64,000 nucleotides of DNA from DATKPE01 sp035524335 (lineage in GTDB: Bacteria > Bacteroidota > Ignavibacteria > UBA10030 > SZUA-254), in NCBI GenBank assembly GCA_035524335.1, contig DATKPE010000003.1:7018-71017 (forward strand), read 5' to 3'. Below are positions 45,932-54,308 of this stretch, piece after piece; within the stretch, counting starts at the first letter, position 1, and every line of letters begins with the position of its first letter. A model generated the notes under the pieces. The model did no database searches. It was not told the origin of the DNA and saw only the letters and a list, made by a program, of their open reading frames with translations. The position numbers and the translations under genes were made by a program.

Positions 45932-47287
45932 TTATGTTTGCGAAGATGAAAGCCGCTTCCACACTGCGGCGGCAAGCTCACGGGATCGCCGGCAGATGCG
46001 CTCCTCGTCAATGGTGTCCGGAAATCGTTTTCCCTCCATGCGTATCTGCCCCGCCACCACGGTCGTATCGACCTCCGCATGCGCCATCCCGTACAGCAGG
46101 TGTCCGCAGAAATTTGCCCGGGTCAGCGGCGTCGTCGGCAAATAGTCGAGGAGGATGACATCCCCGGCGGCGCCCGGCGCGATGGTTCCGATCGGCAGTC
46201 CGAAAAGACGTTCCGCGATTTTCGGATTGTTGTCGAGGAGCGCGCTTGAAATCTCCCCGAAACCCCTGGAGGGACCGCCGGCGCGAAGATGCTGGGCCCA
46301 GACGCCCGCACGCGCCTCTTCGGGCATCCGGGCAGTCATTGCATCAGTTCCGAGGCCCACAAGCACACCCCGTTCCGCCAGGAGCGGGATATCGGCGATG
46401 CCGACGCCGTTGTTCAGATTCGACTGCGGATTATGGACCGCGATCGAATCCGTGCCGGCAAGGAGATCGATCTCGGAAGCCGAAAGATGCACACAATGTG
46501 CGGCGATCGTCCGGGGACCCAGAATGCCGTAATGGTTGAGACGTTCGACAACCTTCATTCCGAATTCCCGCCCGGTGATTTCCTGATCGGCAGATCCCTC
46601 CGCGCAATGAATATGAAATCCGCTCCCTATCGATCTTCCGGCTTCCGCCGCGTCCCGGAGCGTCGCCTCGCCGAGCGTGAAGCTGGCATGGAGGCCGAAC
46701 AATCCGCCGATCAGCCCGCCGTTTTGTTCCCTGCAGTGCTTCAGAAACGAGACGTTTTCCGCGATGCCGTCCGCCGCGACATCCCGTCCGTCTCGATCCG
46801 ATACCTCATAGCAGAGACAGGTCCGGATTCCGGTCATGGAGGCCGCATCTTCAAGAGCCGTGAGCGATCCTTCGACCGACCGGGGACTGGCATGATGATC
46901 GATCACCGTCGTCGTCCCGTGACGGATCGAATCGAGATAGAGCAGGAGTGCGCTGTACGCGCAATCCTCAAGCGTCAGCACGGAGTCGAGCTTCCACCAG
47001 AGATTGTGAAGAATATCAGGGAAACCAGCCGATGGCCGGATGCCGGGAATTCCGCGCGCGAAGGCGCTGTAGCCGTGGGTGTGGGCATTGATGAAACCGG
47101 GGAGCAGAATCTTTCCCCGGGCGTCGAGCGTCCTGTCCGGCCTGACCGGAGGCCGATGATCCGACACCAGGCCCGTGATCACACCGCCCTCTATCAGAAG
47201 GCCATGATCGGCAAGCAGTTCTCCGGCCGATCCTCCGGTCCAGATCGTTGCGTGGTCAATAAAAAGACTGCCGTCGCCCGGTTTCAT
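45932..47287 (-). CDS. ssnA: SsnA-type amidohydrolase/aminohydrolase
   Basis: A 451-residue amidohydrolase related to guanine deaminase and chlorohydrolases. The metal-binding HTH of FINAHTHGYSA, the IHCAEG and AHCVHL histidines and the GLGTDAM aspartate are intact. SsnA is a core member of the ygeW/ygeY/hyuA clusters; its substrate is unknown, and a deaminase role on a purine or ring-opened product is the natural reading. It abuts the PreT-PreA-like gene (adjacent bases), indicating coupled translation. Confidence 0.9.
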   Translation of the reverse strand: MKPGDGSLFIDHATIWTGGSAGELLADHGLLIEGGVITGLVSDHRPPVRPDRTLDARGKILLPGFINAHTHGYSAFARGIPGIRPSAGFPDILHNLWWKLDSVLTLEDCAYSALLLYLDSIRHGTTTVIDHHASPRSVEGSLTALEDAASMTGIRTCLCYEVSDRDGRDVAADGIAENVSFLKHCREQNGGLIGGLFGLHASFTLGEATLRDAAEAGRSIGSGFHIHCAEGSADQEITGREFGMKVVERLNHYGILGPRTIAAHCVHLSASEIDLLAGTDSIAVHNPQSNLNNGVGIADIPLLAERGVLVGLGTDAMTARMPEEARAGVWAQHLRAGGPSRGFGEISSALLDNNPKIAERLFGLPIGTIAPGAAGDVILLDYLPTTPLTRANFCGHLLYGMAHAEVDTTVVAGQIRMEGKRFPDTIDEERICRRSRELAAAVWKRLSSSQT

Positions 47288-49789
47288 TCATCCCTCCCTG
47301 AACACCGACAGTTCCGCCCGGGATCTCGGTCTCATCGCGATCGCGCCCGAAAAACATTTCTGTGCACAGAGCGAACAGCCGACACAGAGAGACGGATCGA
47401 ACTCCGGGACGATGCGCCGGTTCATCGTGATCGCGAGATAGGGACAGCGCGCGCAGTTTCCGCAGTGACAGCAGAGACTCTCCGTCACGGCCGGGATCGT
47501 CCTGGTGGCCGGAAGCATGTCGAAAGGAATGATCGGCTGGGGAAGGGACGAACCGATGAGATCTCCGACCGACGCATATCCACGGGCATGGAGAAAATGG
47601 CTGAGACCGGAGTGCAGTTCATCGACGATCCCGAGGCCGTATTTCATCACGATGGTACAGCACTGCACCGTTTCAGCTCCCAGGGCGAGGAGCCGTGCCG
47701 CTCCTCTGTAATCCATGACCCCGCCGTTTGCTGAAATCGGGACACCGAGCCCCGATGCCTTCGCAACCACGAGGCTGGTTATCGGGAGAACACCTTCACC
47801 GGACATGCCGATGACGACTCCCTCCTCCCGCGCACCGTTCCCCTGCGTGCGGTAGGCCATCGCCGGAAAACTGTTCGCCAGTGTGATGCCGGCCTTTTTG
47901 CCCGGATATTTGCGGAGGACGTCCGCGATTGCCGTCACGATCGGCCCGATCGCCGTCACCGCACCTGTCAGCTTGAAGAGCTTGGGAATCTCCGGATCGC
48001 CCGATTCCATGACCCACCCGACAATCCGGGCTGTCAGCTCCGCATCCTGCGAGACCATGTCACCCTTCGTTCCGTCTCCCCCCTGAGGGCAGGAGAGGCT
48101 GTACTCGACTCCCATCGCACCGGCCCGTTCCAGCTTCGCGGTGTTCGCCTGCCAGACGCGGCGATCGGCTGTCTCACGGCCGCTCACCGGTCCGCCGGTC
48201 GAACCGAGGGTCAGGCGGTCGGGATATTCTCTGACAAGCCGTTCAATTTCACGGCAAACCCTGTCGAGCTGATGTCCCGAAACGTTGTCGCAGTTTCCGT
48301 ACGTGGACGGCGCGAGAACGTACATGTATTCGGAGGGAATGTGAATGGGGACCCTGTCGAATGCGGTTTTCATCACTCCGCCCGCCCAGCCGCGTTCATA
48401 GGCGGCGCGCATCTGTGCATACCCGTCGGTATGCGGCGCGGCGGAAAGAAGGAACGGCGACGCAATCGCTTTTCCAAAAAACTTTGTCGTCAGACCGACC
48501 GGAAGCCCGGAAACACCTTCCATGATGACGGGCGCCGGTGCGGAATTGCACGGGCGTTTCTTTGCGGTGCCTCTCAGATACCTGTCGGCACAATCAGCCG
48601 CCTTCTTCCCTGATGCCACCGCTTCAACGACCGTTGAGGATTCTCCTGTGAGATCTCCCGCGTAAAACAGTCCCGGGGTTTTCTGCCTCGCCGTCCGGGA
48701 AACCGCGCCTATCGCGGTAATCACAATATCGAATTCCCGGAAATACGGCGGTTCTGCTTTCCGGGGGTGGAAATTTTCGGGGTGATCTGACGCTCCCGGC
48801 CGGAGAGTAAGGTGTACAAGCCGGAGTCCGCGGACCTTCCTGCCTGCGCAGACAAGTTCCACCGGACGGGTACTGCCCGTCACTTCAATGTTCTCTTCGA
48901 CCAGCATTTCCCGTTCGGCGGCGGTCAGAGGCATATTCAAAGGCCTCCGCCGGTAGATCAGCTCGACATGTGCGGCGCCGCGGCGCTTTGCGGTCACTGC
49001 ACAATCGACCGCAACCGCGCCGCCCCCGATCACCGCCACCTTCAGGTTCCTTATTTTTCTCCGGTACTTCGGCGAAAGAAAAGTCTCCCATCCTATTGCT
49101 TTCCCGGCGCCGGGAATGTCCAGTCGAACCGGCTCCTCCTGACCGGATGCGATGATCACCGCTCTGCAGGAACTCCCCAGCATCCGCTCCGGGTGCCCGA
49201 TCTTCTGAGCATACATGAATCTGACGCTACCAAGCGACCGGATGAATTCTATATCGGCATCGATGAACCCGCCGGCGAGACGAAAACCGGGAATGAGACG
49301 GGTCATGCCGCCGGCATGGTTCGATGTTTCATGAATTGTCACCGCATAGCCGCGACGGGTAAGAACCGCTGCGGCGGCAAGCCCTGCCGGACCGGCGCCG
49401 ATGACCGCGACATTCTCCCCGTTCCCGGGAACAGACCCGACCCTGAGCGGACCAGCATTCCGGGCCCGGGTGATGATGGTCGCCTGGACCGCGGGAATTG
49501 CAACAGGAGTAGTAAAGCCGTTGTAGACACACGCCTTCATGCAGAACTGATCCGGACAGACGATGCCGCAGACAGTTCCCAGGGGATTCGCACCCAGAAT
49601 CATCAGGGCCGACCGGCGAAAATCCGCCGCTGTGCCGCCGCGGGCCGCCATGATAAAATCGGCGGGGGAGCAGTGAGCCGGGCATGCCTCCCGGCACGGC
49701 TTCTCCTCGCAATATTCACACTTCACCAGCTCAGCTTTCAGCTGTGCGTCGGTGAGAATTCCCGGAAGATGCGTCGGTTTTCTTGTCAC
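47288..49789 (-). CDS. Fused PreT-PreA-like protein (dihydropyrimidine dehydrogenase architecture)
   Basis: An 833-residue fusion. Residues 1-110 hold the cysteine-rich [4Fe-4S] domain (CEYCEEKPCREACPAHC, then CGIVCP). Residues about 125-410 are a GltD/PreT-like FAD and NAD(P) domain with VAVIGAGPAG and VAVIGGGAVA. Residues about 430-755 are a dihydroorotate-dehydrogenase-like FMN barrel (PreA-like, LSCPQGGDG). Two ferredoxin-type cysteine clusters close the protein. The order equals mammalian dihydropyrimidine dehydrogenase; E. coli splits it into PreT and PreA. E. coli YgfK, the usual member of such clusters, has the barrel first. It probably reduces a pyrimidine, purine or uric-acid-derived ring. 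It overlaps xdhB by 4 nt. Confidence 0.87.
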   Translation of the reverse strand: MTRKPTHLPGILTDAQLKAELVKCEYCEEKPCREACPAHCSPADFIMAARGGTAADFRRSALMILGANPLGTVCGIVCPDQFCMKACVYNGFTTPVAIPAVQATIITRARNAGPLRVGSVPGNGENVAVIGAGPAGLAAAAVLTRRGYAVTIHETSNHAGGMTRLIPGFRLAGGFIDADIEFIRSLGSVRFMYAQKIGHPERMLGSSCRAVIIASGQEEPVRLDIPGAGKAIGWETFLSPKYRRKIRNLKVAVIGGGAVAVDCAVTAKRRGAAHVELIYRRRPLNMPLTAAEREMLVEENIEVTGSTRPVELVCAGRKVRGLRLVHLTLRPGASDHPENFHPRKAEPPYFREFDIVITAIGAVSRTARQKTPGLFYAGDLTGESSTVVEAVASGKKAADCADRYLRGTAKKRPCNSAPAPVIMEGVSGLPVGLTTKFFGKAIASPFLLSAAPHTDGYAQMRAAYERGWAGGVMKTAFDRVPIHIPSEYMYVLAPSTYGNCDNVSGHQLDRVCREIERLVREYPDRLTLGSTGGPVSGRETADRRVWQANTAKLERAGAMGVEYSLSCPQGGDGTKGDMVSQDAELTARIVGWVMESGDPEIPKLFKLTGAVTAIGPIVTAIADVLRKYPGKKAGITLANSFPAMAYRTQGNGAREEGVVIGMSGEGVLPITSLVVAKASGLGVPISANGGVMDYRGAARLLALGAETVQCCTIVMKYGLGIVDELHSGLSHFLHARGYASVGDLIGSSLPQPIIPFDMLPATRTIPAVTESLCCHCGNCARCPYLAITMNRRIVPEFDPSLCVGCSLCAQKCFSGAIAMRPRSRAELSVFREG

Positions 49790-52125
49790 GGCAGGATCCT
49801 TCTCCCGATGATCGATGGTCCCTGAAGATGTTCCACCGCCGCAAGTATCACTTCGTTGGTCGCAGGGAGTGAAAACGGGGGCTCTTCGGTTCCGTTTCCC
49901 GCTGACGCGACGGCATCCTTGATCGCCAGCCAGACGGACAATGCCAGCATGAGCGGCGGCTCGCCGACAGCCTTGCTGTTGAAAATCGTCCCGGTGTTCG
50001 GCACGCCGGACAGGAGTTCGACATGGAACTCCTTCGGGATGCTCCGGATGGTCGGGATCTTGTACGTATCAGGAGAATGGGTCAGAAGCTGGCCCCCTGC
50101 GTCCCACACGATCTCCTCCGTCGTACACCACCCCACCCCCTGAACAAATCCACCCTGCACCTGGCCCATGTCGATGCCGGGATTGATCGGATCTCCCGCG
50201 TCATGGACGATATCGGTGCGAAGCAGTGTATGACCGCCGGTCAGAAGATCAACCTCCACCTCGCTCACCGCGGCGCCATACGCGAAGTAATGGAACGGAT
50301 TCCCTTTTCCCCTGATTTTATCCCATCCGATCGACGGGGTTCTGTAGTATCCGGCCGCACTCAGGCTTATCTGCCGCCGGTACAGCAGGTCAACCACCTC
50401 CGGAAACGCCATCGTACGATCGGGGTGGTCCGCATCGGTCACTGTGTTGAGTTTGAAGCGGAGCGCCGGCGGATGCGACGGAAGGTCAGGATGCAATTCG
50501 GTAAAATACCGCGCCAGTTCCGCCGACATCCGGTCCCTGATCGCCGCAACCGCTTCAGCGACCGCCATTCCGTTCAGATCGGCCCCGGATGATGCCGCCG
50601 TCGCCGAGGTATTCGGTACTTTGGACGTATCGGTCGGTCCGACCGTCACCCGCGCCGGGTCGATGCCGAAACACTCCGCGGCGATCTGTCGGATTTTTGT
50701 GTGCAGTCCCTGCCCCATCTCCGTTCCGCCGTGGGAGACAAGCACGGTGCCGTCTGCATAGACGTGGACAAGCGCGCCCGCCTGGTTCAGGAAGGTCGTG
50801 GTGAATGAGATGCCGAATTTCACCGGCGTCAGGGCGAGCCCGCGCTTCACAAACCTGTGCGCGGCGTTGAACGCGGCAAGTCCCTTCCGTCTTTCCCGGT
50901 ACCGGGAAGAGACCAGAAGGCGATCCACAATAAGCGGAAGCCGGTTGTCGCGGACGGGCTGTTCGTAGGGAGTCAGATGGCGGGGCGGGGAAGCGTAAAA
51001 ATTCCGGAGCCGGACGTCAAGAGGATCCTTCCCGAGCGTGCGCGCAATTCTGTCGAGGATCGTTTCAATGACCGCCATACCCTGGGGCCCGCCGAAACCC
51101 CGGAATGCGGTGTTCGAAGGATGGTTGGTTTTCCAGACCCGGGCAGTGATCTCCACGGCGGGAAGAAAGTAGGCGTTGTCGCAGTGGAGCATGGCGCGCT
51201 CCATGATCGCGAAGGAGAGATCGGTTGCCATCCCGGCGTCGCTGTTTAATTCCATCCGAACGGCGAGAAGCGTTCCCTCTTCATCGAATCCGGCCGCATA
51301 CCGGGCAAGAAACGGATGCCGTTTGCCCGTGATGCACATATCATCATCCCGGTTGAGGCGAATTTTGACCGGCGCACCGCAGGCATTGCTCAGGAGCGCG
51401 CTCCAGCACGCGACATGGTTGGCCTGTGTTTCCTTCCCGCCGAAACCGCCTCCCATCCTGCGAACCTCCACCGTCACGGCCGACCGGGATATGCCGAGGA
51501 CCTCCGCCACAAGCGCCTGCGTCTCGGATGGGTGCTGGGTGGAGCAGTAGAGGTGAAATGTCCTGTTCTCCCCGGGTATGCAGAGGGAGACCTGCGTCTC
51601 GAGGTACCAGTGCTCGGCGGCTCCGGTCCGGAGTTCGCCGCTGATATTCAGCGGAGCGGCATCCAGCGCGGCCGCAACATCACCGCGGCCCATTGTGCGG
51701 GGCGGGCCGAGAAGAGCGTCGTGTGCGACGGCCTCCTCAAAGGACAGAACCGGGGGCTCCGGCACATATTCCGCTGTAATCAGCCGCTCGGCCTCGCGGC
51801 ATTGTGCGGACGTTTCGGCGGCGATGAGGAAGACCGCCTGACCGATACACGATACTCTCCCCTCGGCCAGACACGCTTCATCCTTCACCACCGGTCCCAT
51901 CTGATTGTGCCCGGGAATATCGGATGCGGAAAGAACCGCATGGACTCCCTCCACCTTCCGCGCCGCGGTAAGATCGTACGACCGGAGCGTCCCGTTCGCG
52001 ATGGGACTCGTCACCACCCGGCCGATAAGAGTTCGCTCCGTGAGCGGCAGATCGTCGACGAACCGGGCTTCCCCCGTGACATGCTGGCGTGAACTTTCGT
52101 GCGGCAGTGTCTGTCCGACGGTCAT
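49786..52125 (-). CDS. xdhB: Xanthine dehydrogenase, molybdopterin-binding subunit
   Basis: A 779-residue XdhB, near-identical in length to the Rhodobacter-type subunit. All three catalytic residues are present: Glu232 in GGFGGKE, Arg342 in TAFRGFGGPQG, and the base Glu722 in KAVGEPPLM. The purine-type signatures ITGKRHPFLARY and GGTEMGQGLHTK strongly support hypoxanthine/xanthine oxidation rather than a generic aldehyde or CO enzyme. It overlaps xdhA and the PreT-PreA-like gene by 4 nt each. Cytoplasmic; partner of XdhA. Confidence 0.95.
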   Translation of the reverse strand: MTVGQTLPHESSRQHVTGEARFVDDLPLTERTLIGRVVTSPIANGTLRSYDLTAARKVEGVHAVLSASDIPGHNQMGPVVKDEACLAEGRVSCIGQAVFLIAAETSAQCREAERLITAEYVPEPPVLSFEEAVAHDALLGPPRTMGRGDVAAALDAAPLNISGELRTGAAEHWYLETQVSLCIPGENRTFHLYCSTQHPSETQALVAEVLGISRSAVTVEVRRMGGGFGGKETQANHVACWSALLSNACGAPVKIRLNRDDDMCITGKRHPFLARYAAGFDEEGTLLAVRMELNSDAGMATDLSFAIMERAMLHCDNAYFLPAVEITARVWKTNHPSNTAFRGFGGPQGMAVIETILDRIARTLGKDPLDVRLRNFYASPPRHLTPYEQPVRDNRLPLIVDRLLVSSRYRERRKGLAAFNAAHRFVKRGLALTPVKFGISFTTTFLNQAGALVHVYADGTVLVSHGGTEMGQGLHTKIRQIAAECFGIDPARVTVGPTDTSKVPNTSATAASSGADLNGMAVAEAVAAIRDRMSAELARYFTELHPDLPSHPPALRFKLNTVTDADHPDRTMAFPEVVDLLYRRQISLSAAGYYRTPSIGWDKIRGKGNPFHYFAYGAAVSEVEVDLLTGGHTLLRTDIVHDAGDPINPGIDMGQVQGGFVQGVGWCTTEEIVWDAGGQLLTHSPDTYKIPTIRSIPKEFHVELLSGVPNTGTIFNSKAVGEPPLMLALSVWLAIKDAVASAGNGTEEPPFSLPATNEVILAAVEHLQGPSIIGRRILP

Positions 52126-53582
52126 GATCGCATCCCTCCCGCCGCGACATGATCACTGTAGAATTTCAGCAGAAGATTGCGCGCCACCCGCGTCCGGAAG
52201 TGCGCCGATCCTCTCACGTCCGTCAACGGCCGGAACTCGTCCGCAAGCATTTCCATCGCTCCGGCGATCAGATCCTCCGAGAGAATGTTTCCCTCGAGGA
52301 CCGATTCGGCGGACCGTGCACGCCGGGGACGGTCATCCATTCCTCCATAGGCAAGGATCACACCCGAAACGTTCCCGCGCTCCGTCTGGCGGAATCGGAC
52401 AGCACAACTTACAGCGGCGATATCGACATCGGGCCGGCGGGAAACCTTGTACCAGTACAGATGTTCGTCGGCGCCGGGCAGAGGCAGGACGACCGCCGTT
52501 ACCAGTTCGGCGGCTCCGCGCGCCGTCTTCCGGTATCCGACGATGAATTGCTCAACCGGCACCCGACGCCTCCCGCCGCGACCGGCGAGTTCGACCTCCG
52601 CTCCGAGCGCGATGAGAAGCGGCACCGTGTCTCCAACGGGCGAGGCCGTCGACAGATTTCCCCCAAGCGTTGCAAGATTCCGGATCTGATGGGAACCAAA
52701 CGTCTCTGCCAGCGTTCGGAGAACCGGGATGACGTCTCCGGCATTTCGGGCGATCTCGTTGATCGTCATGCCGGCTCCCAGACGGAGAGAGTTCCCCTCC
52801 CTCCGCCACCCGTGAAGTTCCTCCACCGCCGAAAGATCCAGAATTACCGGTAACTGCTCGAATTTCTTGGTGACTCTCAGTGCGACATCGGTGGCTCCGT
52901 TGATAATCACCGCCTCCGTCGTATCGGCGAGAAACGCAAGCGCCTCGGCGAGTGACGACGGGCGGGCGTATTTCCGGCCGCCGCTCTCGAGCAGGAGATT
53001 CCCGGCGTGGAGAGTCCGCAGGGACTCCAGGCAGGTCCGGTTTTCCTCAGCTTCGCTCACCGGGTCGTACCGCTCGTAGGCCTTCGCCACGCCGTTCAGG
53101 ATCGACTGATAGCCGGTGCACCGGCAGAGATTTCCGACCAGAGCATCTTCCACCTCGGTCCTCGACGGGCGCGGATTGTTTTTCCAGAGATTGTAGAGCG
53201 ACATCACTATCCCGGGGGTGCAGTATCCGCATTGACTGCCGTGGGAGTGCATGAGGGCGTCCTGCAGGGGATGAAGCTTCCCGCGCATGCGGGCAAGATA
53301 TTCCACCGTCAGGAGAAGCCGACCGTGGAGCATCGGAAGAAACAGAAGACAGGAATTTACGGCGCGAAAGCGGATCTCCCGATCGGGGCCGATATCGGCA
53401 AGGACAACGGTACATGCCCCGCAGTCTCCTTCCGCACATCCCTCCTTCGTTCCGCGATACTCCGGGCATGAACGGAGATATTCCAGCACGGTCGTCGTCA
53501 CCGTGTATCCTGCATCGTTCGGAAAGTCGATCCTTCGCGTTTCCCCGTTCAGGGAAAATATGACCGATCGTTCCGCGTTCAT
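52122..53582 (-). CDS. xdhA: Xanthine dehydrogenase, iron-sulfur/FAD subunit
   Basis: A 486-residue XdhA. Residues 1-165 hold two [2Fe-2S] sites (CAEGDCGAC; CGYCTPG and CRCTGY). Residues about 195-370 are the FAD-binding domain and the rest the CO-dehydrogenase flavoprotein C-terminal domain. With XdhB it makes a complete electron path to NAD+. It is the first gene of the 13-gene operon and has a strong ribosome site (AAAGGAGG). It could also deliver electrons for the second hydroxylase, which lacks an FAD subunit; that is speculation. Confidence 0.95.
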   Translation of the reverse strand: MNAERSVIFSLNGETRRIDFPNDAGYTVTTTVLEYLRSCPEYRGTKEGCAEGDCGACTVVLADIGPDREIRFRAVNSCLLFLPMLHGRLLLTVEYLARMRGKLHPLQDALMHSHGSQCGYCTPGIVMSLYNLWKNNPRPSRTEVEDALVGNLCRCTGYQSILNGVAKAYERYDPVSEAEENRTCLESLRTLHAGNLLLESGGRKYARPSSLAEALAFLADTTEAVIINGATDVALRVTKKFEQLPVILDLSAVEELHGWRREGNSLRLGAGMTINEIARNAGDVIPVLRTLAETFGSHQIRNLATLGGNLSTASPVGDTVPLLIALGAEVELAGRGGRRRVPVEQFIVGYRKTARGAAELVTAVVLPLPGADEHLYWYKVSRRPDVDIAAVSCAVRFRQTERGNVSGVILAYGGMDDRPRRARSAESVLEGNILSEDLIAGAMEMLADEFRPLTDVRGSAHFRTRVARNLLLKFYSDHVAAGGMRS

Positions 53583-53585
53583 CTC

Positions 53586-53593
53586 CCTCCTTT
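53586..53593 (-). promoter_or_regulatory. Strong Shine-Dalgarno site of xdhA
   Basis: AAAGGAGG lies three bases before the xdhA ATG. It is among the strongest ribosome sites seen in this window, where many genes have weak ones, and it fixes the start of the operon's first gene. Confidence 0.75.
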
Positions 53594-53660
53594 CAGATGA
53601 TGGGAGATGATTTCAGTTCCTTCAAATTTCAGCATGTAATTCGTTCGTACAGCCGGTATT

Positions 53661-53677
53661 GGTACAAAATTTGTGCC
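53661..53677. repeat. 17-base palindrome, candidate operator of the purine operon
   Basis: GGTACAAAATTTGTGCC is an inverted repeat with 8-base arms around one central base and one mismatched pair. It lies about 80 bases upstream of the xdhA start, where an operator or promoter would sit. On the minus strand the same bases read GGCAC-N5-TTGTA, which also resembles a sigma-54 box with GT in place of GC at -12. Confidence 0.5.
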
Positions 53678-53722
53678 GTATGTCGAAAAAGAACGATTCT
53701 GGAAAGATGATGGCAGGAACGT

Positions 53723-53755
53723 GGATAAATATCTCCATCTTGGGGAGATTTATCC
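53723..53755. repeat. Imperfect inverted repeat, 14-base arms, upstream of xdhA
   Basis: The arm GGATAAATATCTCC (53723-53736) pairs with GGGGAGATTTATCC (53742-53755) around a 5-base loop. There are 8 pairs, one mismatch and 5 more pairs including one G-T. No T run follows on either strand, so it is more likely an operator or leader structure than a terminator. Confidence 0.45.
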
Positions 53756-54308
53756 GGTAAGAGAGGTATGATGGTCCATCAAAATAAGAAAAGCAGCATG
53801 CAATTTCAATATTGATAAATATCCGCCTCAAGTCTTTTCAGAACCGATTCAGGTATCTTTCGATTTGGAAATTCAATATCCCCTGTTTTTATACCATACG
53901 GAATCAAAGGATGGTTATAGCACCGGCACACCGATTCGGTATCTGCTGTTCTTTTTTCTCACGAGCCGATACGTCACGAAATTGTCCACCGGAAATTGTC
54001 CCGAATGGAGGCGGGGCACGGACGATATCCGGCCGCTCCCGGTATTCCGGCGGGTACAGAAACCACTGGGGGGAACATCGACGGATTGATTCTGCAATGG
54101 TGAAATCACATTCGGTGACGGTCGAGAGGTGTTCCTGAAGATTCGTGTATGCGGTCGTGCGTCTGGAATTTATTTTGAAACGGATATGGCCGTGATACGG
54201 TAAATTTTGGAATTGCACCGTGTAATAATTAATTTCCTGATATATGACTGAAAATCGCAGTGCGGGTATGATCCGGTACGTCTCTTCACCGGCCGGAGAT
54301 ATCCGGAT

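Larger units (their letters stand above)
53583..54308. other. AT-rich gene-free region upstream of the purine operon and the first MFS gene
   Basis: These 726 bases are visibly richer in A and T than the rest of the window. The small open frames on either strand do not look like proteins, except for a weak hint at 53904-54218 on minus. The region must hold the xdhA promoter and that of the MFS gene at 54309. It contains a 17-base palindrome (53661-53677) and a longer imperfect hairpin (53723-53755). I found no tRNA-like sequence or known riboswitch. Confidence 0.6.

Noticed and set aside
47288..49789. Naming this gene ygfK
   Set aside because: The position fits, but the domain order is PreT then PreA with C-terminal ferredoxin clusters, unlike YgfK.
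53583..54308. tRNA, riboswitch or small protein gene in the large gap
   Set aside because: No T-loop-like sequence, no known aptamer pattern and no frame with a ribosome site and protein-like composition was found by eye.
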